Origin: Calothrix sp. PCC 7103 | Lineage (GTDB): Bacteria > Cyanobacteriota > Cyanobacteriia > Cyanobacteriales > Nostocaceae | Reading direction: 5' to 3' | Assembly (NCBI RefSeq): GCF_000331305.1 | Contig: NZ_KB217478.1 | Coordinates: forward strand, 2,949,776-3,013,775 | DNA: 64,000 nt | Part shown: in pieces, positions 62,363-64,000 of the stretch | Layout: every line of letters starts with the position of its first letter | Position numbering within the stretch: position 1 is the first letter of the stretch | The notes under the pieces: generated by a model | Databases searched by the model: none | Seen by the model: only the letters and a program-made list of their open reading frames with translations | What the model was told of the DNA's origin: nothing | Program-made: the position numbers and the translations under genes

Positions 62363-62958
62363 ACCGTTTTTTACTCAAGCAGTTGCCAACAAAATGCAAA
62401 ACGGTGCTTGATATTGGGTGTGGAACAGGTGAATTTTCACGTCTTTTGGCTAAACGCTTTGAAACGGTTGTTGCAATCGACCTATCTCCAAATATGATTG
62501 AAGTTGCCAAGCAGCGTTCACAACAGTTTTCAAACATAGATTTCCAAGTTGTTGATGTTTTGCAATGGCAGGCGCCAGCCGAGCAATTTGATATGATTGT
62601 TTCTATTGCTACACTTCATCATTTGCCAGTTGAGAATTTGTTACCTAATTTGAAAGCTGCTTTAAAACCTGGCGGAAGAATAATCATCTTAGATTTACTA
62701 GAATATGAGAACATGCTGGATAAATTAAGCGATTTTATTGCTGTTCCATTAAATTGGCTATTTCATACACTAAAAAGTAGACATGTTCAAAAGTCACCGC
62801 TTGCAGCAGCAGCTTTAAGAGAGCATCTTCGTACAGACAAATACCTTACCTTTTCACAAGCACGACGAATTTACACAAGCTTATTAAAGAGAGCAAAAGT
62901 TAGAAAGCATCTATTTTGGCGTTACTCAGTAGTTTGGGAGAAGCCATCGGCAGCATAG
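62344..62958 (+). pseudogene. 5'-truncated class I SAM methyltransferase
   Basis: About 200 residues. Motif I VLDIGCGTGEFSRLLAKRF is intact, and FDMIVSIATLHHLPVENLLP with LKPGGRIIILDLLEY give the next strands. Relatives of this group start with about 20-25 more residues and a histidine-rich FYHRFLLKQLP entry. Here homology starts abruptly at about 62362 (YRFLLKQLP), preceded by cysteine-rich residues CPCSC that belong to the antisense of the Fic remnant. No ATG exists upstream; the only near start is TTG at 62344. It may be translated in shortened form, but is best treated as broken at its 5' end. Confidence 0.65.
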
Positions 62959-63004
62959 TAACCCGAATAGAGAAAAAGTAATAATTATTCGCGAAGTGCC
63001 TCAA

Positions 63005-63027
63005 TTTGACAACGAGTCGTTGTCAAA
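63005..63027. promoter_or_regulatory. Perfect 23-nt dyad TTTGACAACGA-G-TCGTTGTCAAA
   Basis: Two exact 11-base arms around a single base, in the gap between the truncated methyltransferase and the secreted protein gene. A 1-nt loop is poor for an RNA hairpin but ideal for a dimeric repressor site or a recombination core. Confidence 0.5.
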
Positions 63028-63197
63028 ATAGTACATAAGGATAGGAAATTATTGGTTCTCATTTGTACAGACGCTAGTTAAGCGAAAGATTATGTTAGTT
63101 CAGTTAGTTTTCTGGGAATTATATAACTACATAGAATGCAACAAGATATTTCTTACGTCGTCGAATATGATTATGATGTTTTACTAGATTCTGAATT

Positions 63198-64000
63198 ATG
63201 CGTCTTTTTATATGTGTACTTTTATTGATTGTTACGCTTGCTTTTCCCTTAGCACACGAAGTAAATTCGGCGCCTCTAACTTCCCCGGTTGAGCAGTATT
63301 TAATTCAAGCTAAGTTTAAAGAGGGGGAAGCTGCGATGAATGCAAAGCTTCAGAAAAACCCTAATGACGATAACGCGCGTTTTGGGTTGGGAGTTTTACA
63401 GTTAATGGGTGGCGCCGAAAAGTTGATGCAATCTTTATACCGTTATGGTTTACAGCAAAACGGCATTACTCAATTCTTTCCTATTTTGCGTCTCCCTGTG
63501 CCAAGTAACCCTCAACCGCAACCAGTTACTTACGCAGATGCGCGAAGTATTCTGCAAAACTTGTTAAATGACCTAACTACAGTCAAAAATACTCTTGAAC
63601 CTATTAAAGATAATAAAGTCAAGTTACCATTACGGATTGGCTTAACGCGAATGGATTTTAATGCTAATGGTAAATTAGAAAGTAATGAATCTTTCTGGAA
63701 AACTTTAAGCTTGTTGACAGGTATACAAGCAAATGAAAAAGCTGCACAAAATTTTGCTATTGCGTTTGATGCGGGGGATGTGGTTTGGTTGAGAGGATAT
63801 TGTAATTTACTTTCAGCTATTACTCAGGTAGTTTTAGCACATGATGAAAGTAAGCTGTTTGACTCTGCTGCTCATTTGGTATTTGCCAAACCGCAAACAC
63901 CATATCCATTTTTAGCAGGCACAGGCACCTTCAATTGGGGCAATATCGATATTAGTGATATTGTAGCATTTATTCACTTAATTAATTTTCCTGTTGTAGA
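63198..64000 (+). CDS. Secreted hypothetical protein with EF-hand-like loop, 3' end beyond window
   Basis: At least 267 residues from the ATG at 63198, open to the window edge. A signal peptide (MRLFICVLLLIVTLAFPLAH) is followed by a TPR-like helix pair (YLIQAKFKEGEAAMNAKLQK, NARFGLGVLQLMGG). A loop MDFNANGKLESNESFW has the D-x-N-x-N-G-x-L-x-x-x-E spacing of a calcium-binding EF-hand. The rest (FAIAFDAGDVVWLRGYCNLL) is helical. No family is recognised. It is probably periplasmic or surface exposed. No strong ribosome site is seen, so the start is chosen by the signal peptide. Confidence 0.7.
   Translation, partial: MRLFICVLLLIVTLAFPLAHEVNSAPLTSPVEQYLIQAKFKEGEAAMNAKLQKNPNDDNARFGLGVLQLMGGAEKLMQSLYRYGLQQNGITQFFPILRLPVPSNPQPQPVTYADARSILQNLLNDLTTVKNTLEPIKDNKVKLPLRIGLTRMDFNANGKLESNESFWKTLSLLTGIQANEKAAQNFAIAFDAGDVVWLRGYCNLLSAITQVVLAHDESKLFDSAAHLVFAKPQTPYPFLAGTGTFNWGNIDISDIVAFIHLINFPVV

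Overview
The window reads as chromosome (or large replicon) of a cyanobacterium, most likely a filamentous, Nostocales-type one. The evidence is a CO2-uptake NDH-1 set (ndhF, ndhD and a CO2 hydration protein), a CruP-type lycopene cyclase paralogue, a CYP110-like P450, DUF1822/CHASE2/DUF928/CHAT genes, a Uma2 protein, and many short tandem and palindromic repeats of the kind common in that group. Base composition is about 40% GC by eye. The genus cannot be fixed from the sequence alone.

Layout. 0-2.6 kb: small secreted or outer-membrane proteins, an RTX-type fragment and gene remnants among palindromic repeats. 2.6-8.4 kb: one giant TPR-CHAT caspase-like protein. 8.4-12 kb: small membrane and secreted hypotheticals, one carrying a single nonsense codon. 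12.7-19.4 kb: a four-gene cassette, sigma-like HTH protein / DUF1822 / CHAT-CHASE2 membrane protease-sensor / DUF928. 19.5-20.2 kb: a chimeric remnant and a DUF2809 protein. 20.4-26.2 kb: redox and stress enzymes (SDR, DJ-1/PfpI, nitroreductase, aldo-keto reductase, P450). 26.3-32.3 kb: Uma2 protein and a MarR-HlyD-MFS-MFS drug-efflux operon. 33-44.4 kb: a PAS histidine kinase with a degenerate receiver, an alkyltransferase-like protein, a GH10-like protein, a sterol desaturase/SDR fusion, a truncated protein, a large secreted repeat protein, a methyltransferase and a GGCT-like protein. 45-49.9 kb: CO2-uptake NDH-1 genes. 50.3-51.7 kb: an intact ISL3 element with 8-bp target duplication. 51.9-56.8 kb: glycan synthesis and ABC export genes. 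57.1-60.2 kb: cruP and two tandem paralogous membrane proteins. 60.4-64 kb: Fic protein, a 5'-truncated Fic copy joined head to head with a 5'-truncated methyltransferase, and an incomplete secreted EF-hand-like protein.

What stands out. (1) The palindrome GGCGCC occurs about 80 times (counted by eye) where roughly 4 are expected; it behaves like a highly iterated palindrome. The classical cyanobacterial HIP1 octamer GCGATCGC was found 11 times, all inside the CHAT-protein blocks at 2.6-8.4 and 12.7-18.4 kb, which suggests a different origin for those blocks. (2) The cassette at 12.7-19.4 kb joins a sigma-like protein to a membrane CHAT protease with a CHASE2 sensor. It is the best candidate here for an under-described signalling or defence system. 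(3) Several genes show mobile-repeat or rearrangement events: a 33-nt inverted repeat shared by two coding regions, a barrel-gene segment inserted into an acetyltransferase fragment, and the head-to-head truncated Fic/methyltransferase junction.
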